NCBI GenBank assembly: GCA_963821345.1
Contig: CAWGDM010000001.1
Span: forward strand, 868,001-932,000
From: WHSW01 sp963821345
GTDB lineage: Bacteria > Actinomycetota > Thermoleophilia > Solirubrobacterales > 70-9
Direction: 5' to 3'
DNA length: 64,000 bases
The translations under genes and the position numbers were made by a program. The notes beneath the pieces were generated by a model, which saw only the letters and a program-made list of their open reading frames with translations, ran no database searches and was not told where the DNA came from. This document shows, piece after piece, positions 26,655 to 35,486 of the stretch. Position 1 is the stretch's first letter. Every line of letters begins with the position of its first letter.

Positions 26655-27203
26655 GTGCTGTTCTGCGACCTGCTTCGGGTCTCAGTGCTGCTGGTCGCCG
26701 CGGTTGCCACCGCGCTCGGGGCGGTCAGCGTCGTCGTCGCCCACCAGGACGCCAACGAGTTCGCGCTCGCCGTCGCCGCCGGCTGGTGGGTTTGCGGAGC
26801 TCTGATCGGCGTCTGGCTCGGGCGTCCGGCGCGCGCGGCCGAGGCGATTGCCCGGCTGCTCGCAGGGGCGCGCACCGCGACCAGCCTGCCGTCGCAGAGT
26901 CCGAGCCGGATCGCGTTGATGCGGCTTTGGCCGATCGGCTTCTTCGCGCTTGCGGCCGGGATCGCCGGCCTGGTCGCCCCCCAGATCGCGGCGATCGGCG
27001 CCGGCTACGCGATCCTGATCGCGCTCGCCTGGCGCGGGCGCGAGAACGCCGTCGCGGCGATCGAAGAGCGCGACGGGGTGCGCTTCTACGTCGAGCCCAG
27101 TTCGGCGTTCGAGCCGGTGAAGCTGATTCGCACGCCAGGCCTGTATCGCGACCGCGGGCCGACGGCGAAGCCGCCGCCACCCCCGCCGGCCCAGGCGGGA
27201 TAG
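26655..27203 (+). CDS. Four-helix membrane protein of unknown function
   Basis: A 182-residue protein from GTG 26655 with about four hydrophobic helices (near residues 5-30, 40-55, 92-112, 112-128), then a soluble tail rich in proline. GC at third codon positions is high in this frame, supporting real coding. Downstream of otsB by 2 bp, so likely co-transcribed. Nearly the whole gene is overlapped antisense by the open tail of the MFS gene. Confidence 0.65.
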   Translation: MLFCDLLRVSVLLVAAVATALGAVSVVVAHQDANEFALAVAAGWWVCGALIGVWLGRPARAAEAIARLLAGARTATSLPSQSPSRIALMRLWPIGFFALAAGIAGLVAPQIAAIGAGYAILIALAWRGRENAVAAIEERDGVRFYVEPSSAFEPVKLIRTPGLYRDRGPTAKPPPPPPAQAG

Positions 27204-28421
27204 CTCGATCTCCGGCTCGCGGCTGCGGGCGAAGGCGATCCAGCCGCCGATCGCGGTGCCGAGCGCCGCGATCCCGGCGAGCACGAGTCCGGAGCGCGGT
27301 CCGGCGACCTCGGTCAGCCAGCCGACGATCGGGCCGCCGATCGGGGTCGAGCCGAGGAAGACGACCGAGTACAGCGCCATCACCCGGCCGCGCATCTGCG
27401 GGCTGGCGCCGAGCTGCAGGGTCGAGTTGACCGAGGCGGCGAAGGTGACGCTGACCGCCCCGACCGGGACCAGCGCGAGCATCGCGATCGGCAGGGTCGG
27501 CGCCGCGGCGGCGAGCAGGGCGAAAAGGCCGAAGGCGGCCGCCGAGCCGACGATCAGCGGCTCCGAGACCCGCCCGCGGGCGCCGGCGGCGAGCGCGCCG
27601 CCGACCGAGCCGATCGCCATCGCGACGGCGAGCGCGGTGTAGGCGCCGGCGCCGCCATCGAAGGTGAACCGGCCGAGCAGCGGCAGCAGGACCTGGAAGT
27701 TGAACGCCAGGGTGCCGACGACGACCATCATCGCCAGCGGGATCAGCAGCGACGGCTCGCCGCGCAGATAGCGCAGGGCGGCGCGGACGCCGTCCGCCTC
27801 GCGGTCCGGGACCGCCGGGGCGCTGAGCCGCGATGGGTCCATCGCGCGCAGGGCGACGATCATCGCCACGAAGGTGAGCCCGTTGACCAGGAAGCAGGGG
27901 GCGACGCCGAGGGTCGCGATCAGGATCCCGGCCGTCGCCGGCCCGAGGATTCGGGCGGAGTGGATCAGGACGCTGTTCAGCCCGACCGCGTTGACCACCT
28001 GGTCAGCGCCGACCATCTCGATCACGAAGCTCTGGCGGGTCGGGTTGTCGACCGAGAGCACGGCGCCGCGGACGAAAACGAGCGCGAAGACCATCCACGG
28101 CGCGACCGCGCCGGCGGCGGTCAGCGCCCAGAGCGCCAGCGCCGGCACCGCCATCATCGACTGGGTGACGATCAGCAGCGAGCGCTTCGGCCACCGGTCG
28201 GCGAGGACTCCGCCCCAGGCACCGAAGACGAGGATCGGCAGGAACTGGAGCGCCGAGGTGACGCCGACCGCGACGCCGCTGCCGGTGAGCTCGAGGATCA
28301 GCCACATCTCGGCGACCATCTGCATCCAGTTGCCGCTGACCGAGACGATCTGGCCGGCGAAGTAGCGCCGGTAGTTGGGGATTTGCAGCGAGCTGAAGGA
28401 CCGGCTGAGCGCGGCGCTCAT
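26682..28421 (-). CDS. MFS exporter (enterobactin-exporter type), unusually long frame
   Basis: Major facilitator superfamily transporter of the MFS_3 type. About 420 residues of 12-helix protein (NYRRYFAGQIVSVSGNWMQ at the start, GVLADRWPKR in the 2-3 loop, end near GGWIAFARSREPEIEL). The frame stays open for a further 160 or so codons antisense to the 26655 gene; that tail is charged, low in hydrophobicity and looks non-coding, so the natural stop may be lost. The start abuts a dispersed repeat that joins it to the stop of the marR gene. Substrate unknown; drugs or siderophores are usual. Confidence 0.88.
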   Translation of the reverse strand: MSAALSRSFSSLQIPNYRRYFAGQIVSVSGNWMQMVAEMWLILELTGSGVAVGVTSALQFLPILVFGAWGGVLADRWPKRSLLIVTQSMMAVPALALWALTAAGAVAPWMVFALVFVRGAVLSVDNPTRQSFVIEMVGADQVVNAVGLNSVLIHSARILGPATAGILIATLGVAPCFLVNGLTFVAMIVALRAMDPSRLSAPAVPDREADGVRAALRYLRGEPSLLIPLAMMVVVGTLAFNFQVLLPLLGRFTFDGGAGAYTALAVAMAIGSVGGALAAGARGRVSEPLIVGSAAAFGLFALLAAAAPTLPIAMLALVPVGAVSVTFAASVNSTLQLGASPQMRGRVMALYSVVFLGSTPIGGPIVGWLTEVAGPRSGLVLAGIAALGTAIGGWIAFARSREPEIELSRLGRRGWRRLRRRPAVAIQAWRANQLHRLERRTGLDVEAHPVALFDRRDGVLAPAPGERDQDRVAGADRRDLGGDQAGDPGRKREEADRPKPHQRDPARTLRRQAGRGARPCEQPGNRLGRARRTPEPDADQSSANPPAGGDGERELVGVLVGDDDADRPERGGNRGDQQH

Positions 28422-28427
28422 CCAGAA

Positions 28428-28464
28428 GCCGCCTCAACAAGGGCAGAAGTTCGGCTACGCCTCA
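28428..28464 (-). repeat. Dispersed repeat, type B, filling the marR-MFS gap
   Basis: On the minus strand it starts GAGGCGTAGCCGA, whose TAG is the stop codon of the MarR gene, and ends TTGAGGCGGC, six bases before the MFS start codon. The whole gap between the two genes consists of this element. Confidence 0.7.
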
Positions 28465-28925
28465 CGATGACTCCCCGAGTCCTCGTCGAGCAGCCGCTCG
28501 AGGATCGCGGCGGCGCTCTCGAGGGTCGCGATCTCGCTCGGATCGAGATCGCGCATCCGCTTTGCGAGGTAGGCGTTCTTGCGCTTTCGAAGCCGCTTCA
28601 GCAGCGCCCCGCCCGCAGGGGTCGGCGACACCAGGCAGCCGCGACCGTCGGTCGGATCAGGCGTGCGGGTGGCGAGTCCGAGGTCGACGAGGCTGGTGAC
28701 GATCCTGGTCGCGGTCGGTCGGCGGATGCGCTCGCGGTCGGCGAGCTCGGACGGCGTCAGCGGGCCGAAGTTGGCGACGGTCGCCAGCGCCGCTGTCAGG
28801 GTGGGGCTGAGGAGCCCGTCGCCCTCCGCGTCGTAGGCCTCCTGGCGCAGCCTCCGCGCGGTGCGCACGACCGCGAACCGAAGCCGGGCGGCGATCTCTG
28901 CGAGGGGAGGCGAAGTAGTTACCAT
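28455..28925 (-). CDS. MarR family transcriptional regulator
   Basis: A 156-residue winged-helix regulator: LTPSELADRERIRRPTATRI is the recognition-helix region (residues 55-75) and DPTDGRGCLVSPT the wing. It sits directly upstream of the MFS exporter, the classic arrangement of a MarR repressor and its drug-efflux target. Its ATG at 28925 lies inside a 38-bp palindrome, with TATGCT 8 nt upstream, so it is probably a leaderless, self-repressed transcript. Confidence 0.9.
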   Translation of the reverse strand: MVTTSPPLAEIAARLRFAVVRTARRLRQEAYDAEGDGLLSPTLTAALATVANFGPLTPSELADRERIRRPTATRIVTSLVDLGLATRTPDPTDGRGCLVSPTPAGGALLKRLRKRKNAYLAKRMRDLDPSEIATLESAAAILERLLDEDSGSHREA

Positions 28926-28950
28926 TGCTAATTAGCATAGCAAACTACTT
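28913..28950 (-). promoter_or_regulatory. MarR operator and leaderless promoter
   Basis: Nested dyad around one centre (28931.5): outer arms AAGTAGTT (28913-28920) and AACTACTT (28943-28950), inner perfect 12-bp palindrome TGCTAATTAGCA (28926-28937). It covers the marR start codon and the putative -10 TATGCT (28934-28939, minus strand). AT-rich against its surroundings. Binding of MarR here would block its own promoter. Confidence 0.75.
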
Positions 28951-30681
28951 TCACGCCGTTCGCCCGCGCAGCTTCAACAGCTGCTTCCAGGTGCGGGTGT
29001 TGGCGATCTCGGCCTTGGTCAGCCAGGCTCGGCGGGCGGTGGCGATCCCGTAGTCGATGTTGGCGAGCGTGTCGGTGCCGTGGGCGTCGGTGTTGACGAC
29101 GATCTTCACCCCGGCCTCGGCGGCCAGCCTGGCGTGGCCCTCGTTCAGGTCGCGGCGGTTGGGGTTGCCGTTGATCTCGAGGAAGGTCCGGCTCGCGGCG
29201 GCGGCCTCGGCGACCGCCTCGACGTCGATCCCGTAGGGCTCCCGCTTGCCGATCAGGCGCCCGGTCAGGTGGCCGATGCAGTCGACCTGCGGGTTCTCGA
29301 TCGCCGCGACGACCCGCTCGGTCATCTTCTTGGCCGAGATCCGAAACGAGGTGTGGACGCTGGCGATCACCCAGTCCAGCCGCTCCAGTACGTCGGGCTC
29401 GTAGTCCAGCGAGCCGTCCGGCAGGATGTTTACCTCCGACCCGGCGAGCAGCGCGAAGCGCCCCTTGCTTGCGGCGTTGTACTCGGCGATCTCGTCGACT
29501 CGGCGCAGCAGCGCCTGCGGGGTGACGTGGTTGCCGAACCCGTGGCTGGCCGAGTGGTCGGTGATCGCCAGGTAGGCGTAGCCGCGCTCGCGCGCCGCCT
29601 CGGCCATCTGCTCGAGCGTGTTGCGGCCGTCCGAGAGCGTCGTGTGGCAGTGCAGGTCGCCGCGAATGTCCGACAGCTCGACCAGCTGCGGCAGCTCGCC
29701 GGCGGCCGCGGCCGCGATCTCGCCGTTGCCCTCGCGCAGCTCGGGCTCGACGTATTCGAGCCCCAGCCGCGCATAGACCTCGGCCTCGCTCGCATAGCGG
29801 GCGAGGTCACCCGACTCGGTTTCGAGGATCCCATGCTCGGAGACCGACAGCCCCTGCTTCACCGCCCGCTCGCGCAGCTCGACGTTGTGCGCCTTGGAGC
29901 CGGTGAAGTGCTGCAGCAGGTTGCCGTAGGCGTCGGGCTCGACGATCCGCAGATCGACCGAGACCCCGTTGTGGGTCGTGATCCGGGTTCCCGCCGGCCC
30001 TGCCGAGGCGGACTGGGCGGCGAGCTCGTGCTCGGTAAGCGCCACGGCCAGGGCCTCTGGGTCCGAGGCGGTGGCGATCAGGTCGATGTCCTTGCAGGTC
30101 TCGGCGCGCCGGCGGGCGGACCCCGCGACCTCGACCGCATCGCAGGCCGGATGCGCGCGCAGGGCAGCGGCCAGCTCCTCGGCGATCGGCAACACGGACG
30201 ACAGCAGCAGCCGCTCCTTCGGCCCCTCGGCGGCGAGCTGCTCCATCCCCGCGAGAGCGTTCTCCTCGACCTTCGCGCCCAGGCCCTTGAGACCGCGGAT
30301 CCGCTGTTGCTCGGCCGCCTCGCGGAGCTCCTCGAGGCTGGTGATCCCGAGCTCGTCGTAGAGCTTGCGGACGGTCTTGGCGCCCAGCCCCGGGATCCTC
30401 GTCACCTCGATCAGCGAGGGCGGGAACTTCGCCTTCAGCTTCACCGCCGCCGGGATCTCGCCGGTCTCCGACAGCGCGACGATCTTCTCCTGCAGCGTGT
30501 CGCCGATCCCCGGCAGCTCGGTCGCCTTGCCGGCCAGCGCCAGCTCCTCGACCGAGACCGGGCTCTGGCGGATCACCCGCGCGGCCTCCTGGTAGGCGAT
30601 CACCCGGAAGCGGTTGGCGCCGTCGAGCTCGTACAGGACCCCGAGTTCGACCAGGGCGTCGGCGATCTCAGCGTTTCGCAT
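28951..30681 (-). CDS. polX: DNA polymerase X family protein with PHP nuclease
   Basis: A 576-residue repair polymerase. Start ATG 30681 (MRNAEIADALVEL), chosen over 30720. N-terminal helical lyase-like region and HhH motifs (GIGDTLQEKI, PGLGAKTVRKLY). The Pol X active site is GSARRRAETCKDIDLIA, with a third Asp at SVDLRI. The C-terminal PHP domain has DLHCHTTLSDG, ITDHSASHG and NTDAHG, giving 3'-5' exonuclease activity and gap filling. Divergent from the glycosyltransferase gene. Confidence 0.95.
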   Translation of the reverse strand: MRNAEIADALVELGVLYELDGANRFRVIAYQEAARVIRQSPVSVEELALAGKATELPGIGDTLQEKIVALSETGEIPAAVKLKAKFPPSLIEVTRIPGLGAKTVRKLYDELGITSLEELREAAEQQRIRGLKGLGAKVEENALAGMEQLAAEGPKERLLLSSVLPIAEELAAALRAHPACDAVEVAGSARRRAETCKDIDLIATASDPEALAVALTEHELAAQSASAGPAGTRITTHNGVSVDLRIVEPDAYGNLLQHFTGSKAHNVELRERAVKQGLSVSEHGILETESGDLARYASEAEVYARLGLEYVEPELREGNGEIAAAAAGELPQLVELSDIRGDLHCHTTLSDGRNTLEQMAEAARERGYAYLAITDHSASHGFGNHVTPQALLRRVDEIAEYNAASKGRFALLAGSEVNILPDGSLDYEPDVLERLDWVIASVHTSFRISAKKMTERVVAAIENPQVDCIGHLTGRLIGKREPYGIDVEAVAEAAAASRTFLEINGNPNRRDLNEGHARLAAEAGVKIVVNTDAHGTDTLANIDYGIATARRAWLTKAEIANTRTWKQLLKLRGRTA

Positions 30682-30698
30682 CGGCACCCTGCGAACTC

Positions 30699-30704
30699 TA
30701 GATT
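30699..30704 (+). promoter_or_regulatory. Probable leaderless -10 (TAGATT)
   Basis: TAGATT 8 nt before ATG 30713, no Shine-Dalgarno. Confidence 0.4.
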
Positions 30705-30712
30705 GGCCGCCG

Positions 30713-31429
30713 ATGAGCACGTGGGTGGTCCTGCCGACCTACAACGAGGCCGAGAACCTGGAGGCGATCGTCGCCGCCGTGCGCGAGCGGCTGCCCGACG
30801 AACGCCGGGTGCTGGTCGTCGACGACGCCTCGCCTGATGGCACCGGCGAGATCGCCGACAAGATCGCCGCCCAGTCGGACGATGTCGAGGTGCTGCACCG
30901 ACCCGGCAAGCAGGGGCTCGGCCCCGCCTACGTCGCGGGGTTTCGCAGGGCGCTCGAGGGCGGCGCCGAGCTGATCGCCCAGATGGACGCCGACTTCTCT
31001 CACGACCCCGCCGACCTGCCGCGGCTGCTGCACGCTGCGGCCGACGCCGACCTGGTCCTGGGCTCGCGTTACGTCGACGGCGGCGGGGTCGCCGACTGGG
31101 GGCCGCTGCGGCGGCTGATCAGCCGCGGCGGCAGCGCCTACGCCCGCACCGTCCTCGGCGTCGGGGTCAGCGACCTGACCGGCGGCTACAAGGTCTTTCG
31201 CCGGGCGGTGGTCGAGGCGATCGACGTCGAGACGATCCCCTCGCTCGGCTACGCGTTCCAGGTCGAGACGACCTATCGGGCGATCGCGGCGGGCTTTCGC
31301 GTCGTCGAGGTGCCGATCGTCTTCCGCGACCGCCGGGTGGGCGAGTCGAAGATGACCGGATCGATCGTGATCGAGGCCGCGCTACGGGTTCCGGCGATGC
31401 GATCGGCCAGACGCCGGTCGCGGTCATAG
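30713..31429 (+). CDS. Polyprenol monophosphomannose synthase
   Basis: A family 2 glycosyltransferase of 238 residues that moves mannose from GDP-mannose to polyprenyl phosphate, feeding lipoglycan and protein mannosylation. Motifs: VLPTYNEAENL at the N-terminus, VVDDASPDGTGE (about 38-49), QMDADFSHDP (about 90-99) and SRYVDGGGV. It resembles the catalytic domain of actinobacterial Ppm1, without the acyltransferase or membrane domains. ATG 30713. Confidence 0.9.
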   Translation: MSTWVVLPTYNEAENLEAIVAAVRERLPDERRVLVVDDASPDGTGEIADKIAAQSDDVEVLHRPGKQGLGPAYVAGFRRALEGGAELIAQMDADFSHDPADLPRLLHAAADADLVLGSRYVDGGGVADWGPLRRLISRGGSAYARTVLGVGVSDLTGGYKVFRRAVVEAIDVETIPSLGYAFQVETTYRAIAAGFRVVEVPIVFRDRRVGESKMTGSIVIEAALRVPAMRSARRRSRS

Positions 31430-31461
31430 TGTTGGTGTAACGCGTAGCCGGCAGGCCGTAC

Positions 31462-31467
31462 TATACT
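31462..31467 (+). promoter_or_regulatory. Candidate -10 (TATACT) for thioredoxin
   Basis: TATACT followed by a T-run, 48 bp upstream of the GTG at 31516. No clear -35 is seen. Unlike most genes here, thioredoxin would have a leader with a Shine-Dalgarno (AGGAG, 31504-31508). Confidence 0.4.
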
Positions 31468-31515
31468 TTTTGAAGTAGCACACCCACCACACCACCCGAC
31501 GCTAGGAGACCGAGA

Positions 31516-31855
31516 GTGACTGGGAAGCTCCCCGACGTGACCGACGCCAACTTCCAGGCCGAAGTGCTCGAGGCCGACGGTCCCGTGCTGGTCGACTTCT
31601 GGGCTCCGTGGTGCGGTCCGTGCCGCGTCGTCCACCCGATCCTCGAGGAGATGGCGGCCGAGCGCGGCGACGAGCTGCGGATCGTCAGCCTCAACGTCGA
31701 CGACAACCAGCAGACCGCGGGCCGCTACGAGGTGCTCTCGATCCCGACGCTGATCCTGTTCAAGGATGGCTCCGAGGCGAAGCGGATCGTCGGCGCGCTG
31801 CCGAAGCGGCGGCTCGAGGCCGAGCTCGAGCCCGCGCTCGTCTCGAGCCGCCTAG
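31516..31855 (+). CDS. trxA: Thioredoxin (stop codon out of frame)
   Basis: A thioredoxin of about 112 residues: VDFWAPWCGPC (residues 26-36) carries the redox cysteines and SIPTLILFKDG the cis-proline. GTG 31516 with AGGAG 7 nt upstream. After ...LEPALVSSR the expected TAG (31853-31855) is one base out of frame: CGCCTAG is read where CGCTAG would stop. As given, the frame runs on to 32148, antisense to ileS. A single inserted C at 31851-31852 explains this. Convergent with ileS. Confidence 0.88.
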
Positions 31856-34800
31856 CTCGTCTCGATCCCGATCTGAAGCTCGCGGCCCTCGATCGTGGCC
31901 GTGGCGGCGAGGTCGTCGCCGCCGAAGGCGAGCGACGTCGCCAGGGTCTCGCCGGCGATGTAGCGGTCGTGGGCTCGCGCGGCGGCGACCAACTCGTCGT
32001 CGCCGCCCACGACGAGCGAGATCCGGTCGGACACGTCGAGGCCGGCCTGCTTGCGGGCGTTCTGGATCGCGTGCACGATCTCGCGCGCGAGCCCCTCGCG
32101 GATCAGCTCGTCGTCGAGCTCGAGCGCCAGGGCGACCGCGCGGCCTGACTCCGCCTCGACCTCGTAACCGTCGAGCGGTTGCATCACCAGGGTCATGTCG
32201 TCCGCCGCCAGCGTGTGCTCGGCGCCGTCGACGTTGATCCCGATCTGGCGCTCGCCGCGGATCGCCTCCGCGACGTGACCCGGGTTGAGCGCCTCGACGG
32301 CGGCCGCGACCGTCGGCATCGACTTGCCGAACCGCGGCCCGAGCGAGCGATAGTTGGGCTTCACCGCGTAGCGGACCAGCTCGCCCTCCTCGGAGACGAA
32401 CTCGAGCTCCTTGACGTTGAGCTCGGCGCGGACCAGCTCCGCGAGCCGCTCGAGCTCGCCGCGCTCGGCGTCGGTGGCGACGATCACGGCGCGGCGCAGC
32501 GGCTGGCGGTTCTTGACCTTCGCCGTCGCCCGGGCCGCGCGGCCGAGCTCGATCGCCCGCATCGCCGCCTCGACCCCGGCCTCGAGCTCGCCGTCCTCGA
32601 GCGCCGGGTCGGGCTCGGGGAAGTCGGCGAGGTGGACCGAGTCGCCGCCGCCGGAGAGGTTGGCGTGGATCTCGTCGGCGACGAACGGGGTGAACGGCGC
32701 GATCAGCTTCGCCAGCTCGAGCAGGCAGTGGCGCAGGGTCGCGAACGCCTCCGCGGTCGCCGTCCCAGAAGCGCCGCCGGTTGAGGCGCACGTACCAGTT
32801 CGAGAGCTCGTCGACGTAGGCGGCGATCTCGCGCCCGGCGGTGGTGCAGTCGAAGTCGTCCATGCGCTCGATCACGCTCGCGGTCAGCCCCTGCAGCCGC
32901 GAGACCGCCCAGCGGTCGAGGTCGTCGCCGCCGCGCTCGTAGGCACCGACATCGTCGGGGCCGACGCCCTCGGCGTTCGCGTAGAGGACGAAGAACGAGT
33001 ACGTGTTCCAGAGCGTGAGCAGGAACTGGCGCAGCGACTCGCCGACGGTCTCGGCCGAGAAGCGGTAGCCGGCCCAGGGCTGCTGCGAGCTGAGGCAGTA
33101 CCAGCGGAAGGCGTCGGCGCCGTGGCTGTCGAGCACCTCCCACGGGTCGACGACGTTGCCGCGGCTCTTCGACATCTTCTGGCCCTCGGGGTCGAGGATC
33201 AGGCCCAGGCAGACGCAGTTGCGGTAGCTGGAGCGGTCGAACAGCAGGGTCGACTCGGCGAGCAGCGAGTAGAACCAGCCGCGGGTCTGGTCCTGGGCCT
33301 CGCAGATGTAGTCGGCCGGGAAGCGCTCGCGCGAACTCGCTCCTCGCCCTCGAACGGGTAGTGGAACTGCGCGAACGGCATCGCGCCCGAGTCGTACCAG
33401 GCGTCGATCACCTCCTCGACCCGGCGCATCTCGCCGCCGCAGGCCTCGCAGGCGGACGACGACCGTCGTCGATGTAGGGGCGGTGCAGGTCGTCGGGCAC
33501 CTCGCCGCCGCGCTCGCGCAGCTCGGCGATCGAGCCGGCGCAGAACGACTCCGTCGCAGTCGGCGTCTCGCACTCCCAGATCGGCAGCGGCGTGCCCCAG
33601 TAGCGCTCGCGCGACAGCGCCCAGTCGACGTTGCCCTCCAGCCAGCGCCCGAAGCGCCCGTGCTTGACGTGCTCGGGGCGCCAGCCGATCTGCTCGTTCT
33701 CGGCCAGCATCCGGTCGCGGACCTCGGTCGTGCGGATGTACCAGCTCGACTTCGCGTAGTAGAGCAGCGGCGTCCCGCAGCGCCAGCAGTGCGGGTAGGC
33801 GTGCTCGTAGACCTCGGCGCGCAGCAGCCGGCCGCTCGTCGCGCAGCGCCTCGACGATCTCGGGGTCGGCGTCCTTGACCCCGCGCCCGGCCCAGTCGGT
33901 GACCCGCTCGTCGAAGGTGCCGTCGGCTCGGACCGGGTTCTGGAGCTTGATCCCGTACTGCTCGCCGAGGCGGAAGTCGTCCTCGCCGAAGGCGATCGCG
34001 GTGTGGACGATCCCGGTGCCGTCGCCGGTGGTGACGAAGTCGCCGACCAGCACCGTGTGGCCGCGCGGCCCGTAGTCGCTGACGTAGGTGAACGGCGGCT
34101 CGTAGCGCACCCCGGCGAGCGCCGCGCCCGGGAAGTGCGCGAGCACCTCGGCGTCCTCGCCGAGCACCCGCTCGACCAGGTCGCGGGCGAGGACGAAGAC
34201 CTCGCCGTCCTTGCGGACCCGCGACGTACTCGATCTCCTCGCCGACCGCGAGGGCGGCGTTCGAGATCAGCGTCCACGGCGTCGTCGTCCAGGCGAGCAG
34301 CGAGTCGCCGGGCTCGATCGGCGACTCGGGGATCGCGTCAGACGGCGGCGCCTCGAGCACCGGCATCCGCACGTAGACCGACGGGTCCTCGACGTCCTCG
34401 GTAGCCCTGGGCGACCTCGTGCGAGGAGAGCGCCGTGCCGCAGCGCGGGCAGTAGGGGACGACCTTGTGGCCCTGGTAGAGGCGCTCGGCGTCCCAGATC
34501 TGGCGCAGCGACCACCAGACCGACTCGATGTAGTCGTTGTCGAGCGTCACGGTAGGGGTCGTCGAGGTCGATCCAGAAGCCGATCCGCTCGGTCAGCCGG
34601 TTCCAGTCCTCGACGTAGCGGAAGACCGACTCGCGACAGCGGGCGTTGAACTCGGCGATCCCGTACTCCTCGATCTCGGCCTTGGACGAGATCCCGAGCT
34701 CCTTCTCGACCTCGAGCTCGACCGGCAGCCCGTGGCAGTCCCAACCGGCCTTGCGCGGCACGTAATAGCCGCGCATCGCCCGGTAGCGGGGGTAGACGTC

Positions 34801-35009
34801 CTTGAACACGCGCGCGAGCACGTGATGCGACCCGGGCTTGCCGTTGGCGGTCGGCGGGCCCTCGTAGAAGCTCCACGACCGGCGCCCCGGCGTCGCGGCG
34901 CTGGTCGAGCTGGCGCGTCGAAGGTGTCGTCCTCGCGCCAGCGCTCGAGCACCCGCTGCTCGAGCTCGGGGAACGATTGCTTCGGGTCTACCGGTGTAAA
35001 TCCGCTCAC
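31852..35009 (-). pseudogene. ileS: Isoleucyl-tRNA synthetase with about eleven frameshifts
   Basis: Class I aminoacyl-tRNA synthetase charging tRNA-Ile, GTG 35009 (MSGFTPVDPKQSF). All landmarks are there but in changing frames: GPPTANGKPGSHH (HIGH site), AGWDCHGLPVE, LLAWTTTPWTL (editing domain), EAQDQTRGWFYS, GQKMSKSRGNV (KMSKS) and the anticodon-binding C-terminus. Frame changes occur near 34912, 34871, 34551, 34400, 34219, 33830, 33463, 33451, 33340, 33331 and 32753. Each is explained by one extra G or C, several doubling a neighbouring base; none needs a deletion. The protein is otherwise fully conserved, so sequencing or assembly error is more likely than decay of an essential gene. Confidence 0.85.
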
Positions 35010-35018
35010 GAGCGGGTG

Positions 35019-35024
35019 ATTCTA
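35019..35024 (-). promoter_or_regulatory. Probable leaderless -10 (TAGAAT) of ileS
   Basis: TAGAAT then CACCCGCTC and the GTG at 35009 (9 nt). The same TAGAATCACCCGC precedes the aldehyde dehydrogenase at 62335. The GTG lies in a dyad CCGCTC-AC-GAGCGG (35002-35015). Confidence 0.45.
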
Positions 35025-35042
35025 GGAGCGGCGGTCAGCCGT

Positions 35043-35480
35043 TCACCAGGCGATCAGGATGTCCTCGGGATCCTGGGGGTTGACGTAGACCGGCAGCACC
35101 AGCCCCGGCTGCATCACCCCGGCGGCGAAGTTGGAGATCACCAGCTTGCGCTTCACCCGCCTCGGCCCTTGGCCGGGGACGTCGAGATCGAGCTCCAGGG
35201 TCATCAGCGGCTGGTCGTTGATCAGCGCCCCCGAGTGGGCCGAGACCAGCGTTCCCCGGCCCTTGATCCCCGTCTTCCACAGCCACTGCTCGTGGCGGCC
35301 CTGGCGCGCCTGGCGGATCGCGTAGACGATCAGCCCGACCACCACCAGCACCCAGATCCCGCCCAGGGGGACGAAGGTCCCGGCGAGCGTGCCCCCGATC
35401 AAGATCCCGGAGATCAGGAAGATCAGCCCGCCGATCCCAAACAGGGCGAGCAGGAAATAGCCGGTGCGGTTGATCTGCAC
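35043..35480 (-). CDS. Two-helix membrane protein of unknown function
   Basis: A 145-residue protein with two hydrophobic helices (about residues 8-30 and 37-56) and a C-terminal beta-rich soluble domain (GRGTLVSAHSG, LELDLDVPG, LVLPVYVNPQDPEDILI). The plan is like DUF3592-type proteins, in which a small beta domain follows a membrane hairpin; similarity is only by layout. It lies 6 bp after the upstream gene and 33 bp before ileS, all in one direction. Confidence 0.65.
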   Translation of the reverse strand: MQINRTGYFLLALFGIGGLIFLISGILIGGTLAGTFVPLGGIWVLVVVGLIVYAIRQARQGRHEQWLWKTGIKGRGTLVSAHSGALINDQPLMTLELDLDVPGQGPRRVKRKLVISNFAAGVMQPGLVLPVYVNPQDPEDILIAW

Positions 35481-35486
35481 GGCGGC

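Noticed and set aside
31856..32148. C-terminal extension of thioredoxin
   Set aside because: The tail is antisense to ileS, has no thioredoxin similarity and arises from the out-of-frame TAG.
32776..32796. GCCGCCGGTTGAGGCGCAC resembles the dispersed repeat core
   Set aside because: On the minus strand it encodes the conserved VRLNRRRFW block of IleS, so the likeness is chance from shared codons.
35002..35015. Dyad CCGCTC-AC-GAGCGG over the ileS start as a T-box or attenuator
   Set aside because: The gap to the upstream gene is 33 bp, too short for a T-box leader, and the dyad has only a 2-nt centre, so it cannot form a normal RNA hairpin.
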